Below, in pieces: positions 63,904 to 64,000 of a stretch of DNA of 64,000 nt (positions are counted from its first letter, which is position 1; each line of letters opens with the position of its first letter). The DNA is taken from positions 62,001-126,000 of the forward strand of contig NADL03000125.1 in assembly GCA_002205965.3 (NCBI GenBank), read 5' to 3'. This stretch comes from Kappaphycus alvarezii. Lineage: Eukaryota; Rhodophyta; Florideophyceae; Gigartinales; Solieriaceae. A program made the position numbers and the translations under genes. The notes beneath the pieces were generated by a model that had not been told where the DNA came from, searched no databases, and saw nothing but the letters and a program-made list of their open reading frames with translations.

Positions 63904-64000
63904 TTTTGGGTTTGAAACAGATGACGACTGGAATTCTAGGATAAGTTTGAAACCCGAATGTGTTTCTTTTTGCGATGATAGCGAATCAAAGGACAGAATT

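Larger units (their letters stand above)
61218..64000 (+). mobile_element. gypsy-5: 5' part of a second young gypsy element, opposite orientation
   Basis: Same family as gypsy-4 and near-identical, on the plus strand, running off the window end. LTR 61218-61931, primer site, then gag-protease. Left flank CATAG (61213-61217) should recur beyond the window. Together with gypsy-4 it forms a large inverted repeat with about 5.3 kb between the facing 5' LTRs. Confidence 0.9.

Overview
The window looks like accessory, transposon-packed nuclear DNA of a microbial eukaryote, probably a fungus or another lower eukaryote (low confidence). The signs are a dense mix of Ty3/gypsy, Ty1/copia and two kinds of non-LTR retroelement, TATA-type promoters, no bacterial operon structure, and one intronless secreted vanadium-haloperoxidase-like gene as the only convincing non-transposon gene. 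No rRNA, CRISPR array or confident tRNA was seen.

Layout. 0-9.2 kb: decayed unknown coding on the minus strand, Ty3/gypsy debris, and a plus-strand LINE relic split by an LTR. 9.2-15.1 kb: an old complete-length gypsy element (gypsy-2, minus) with both LTRs. 15.9-17.4 kb: the haloperoxidase-like gene. 18.6-21.8 kb: two solo LTRs. 22.0-31.0 kb: a decayed copia element with a gypsy element (gypsy-3, minus) apparently nested in it. 31.6-36.7 kb: a solo LTR, then a gypsy 5' LTR with its gag relic. 37.3-45.3 kb: a non-LTR element of the restriction-like-endonuclease (REL, R2/CRE-like) type, broken by two solo LTRs and surrounded by copies of its 3' tail. 45.7-48.0 kb: a LINE with an RT still readable apart from frameshifts (minus). 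48.1-60.8 kb: a second REL element interrupted three times, the largest insert being a nearly intact gypsy element (gypsy-4, 48378-55893, 5-bp target duplication ACTAG). 61.2-64.0 kb: the 5' part of a sister copy (gypsy-5) in the opposite orientation, cut by the window end.

The most interesting signal is in the LTRs. At least eight LTRs of about 1.3-1.5 kb carry, in sense orientation inside U3 and upstream of the main TATA box, an ORF for an acidic protein of about 185 residues with a conserved N-terminal block and a conserved C-terminal MDILEELFGSDLE-like motif. Solo copies have 5-bp target duplications (ATATG, GAGAC, GGGTT), so the ORF is an integral LTR component. The 715-bp LTRs of gypsy-4/5 are collinear with an ORF-bearing LTR but lack the ORF, and a third LTR is an intermediate deletion. 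Separately, gypsy-4 Pol continues past the integrase into an unrecognised C-terminal module of about 380 residues built from two related ~115-residue repeats around a Pro/Gly/Arg-rich linker. These two features (an LTR-encoded putative regulator and a Pol extension) are the candidates for undescribed biology. Many ORF breaks in the youngest elements are single-base indels, so sequencing error should be excluded before calling them dead.
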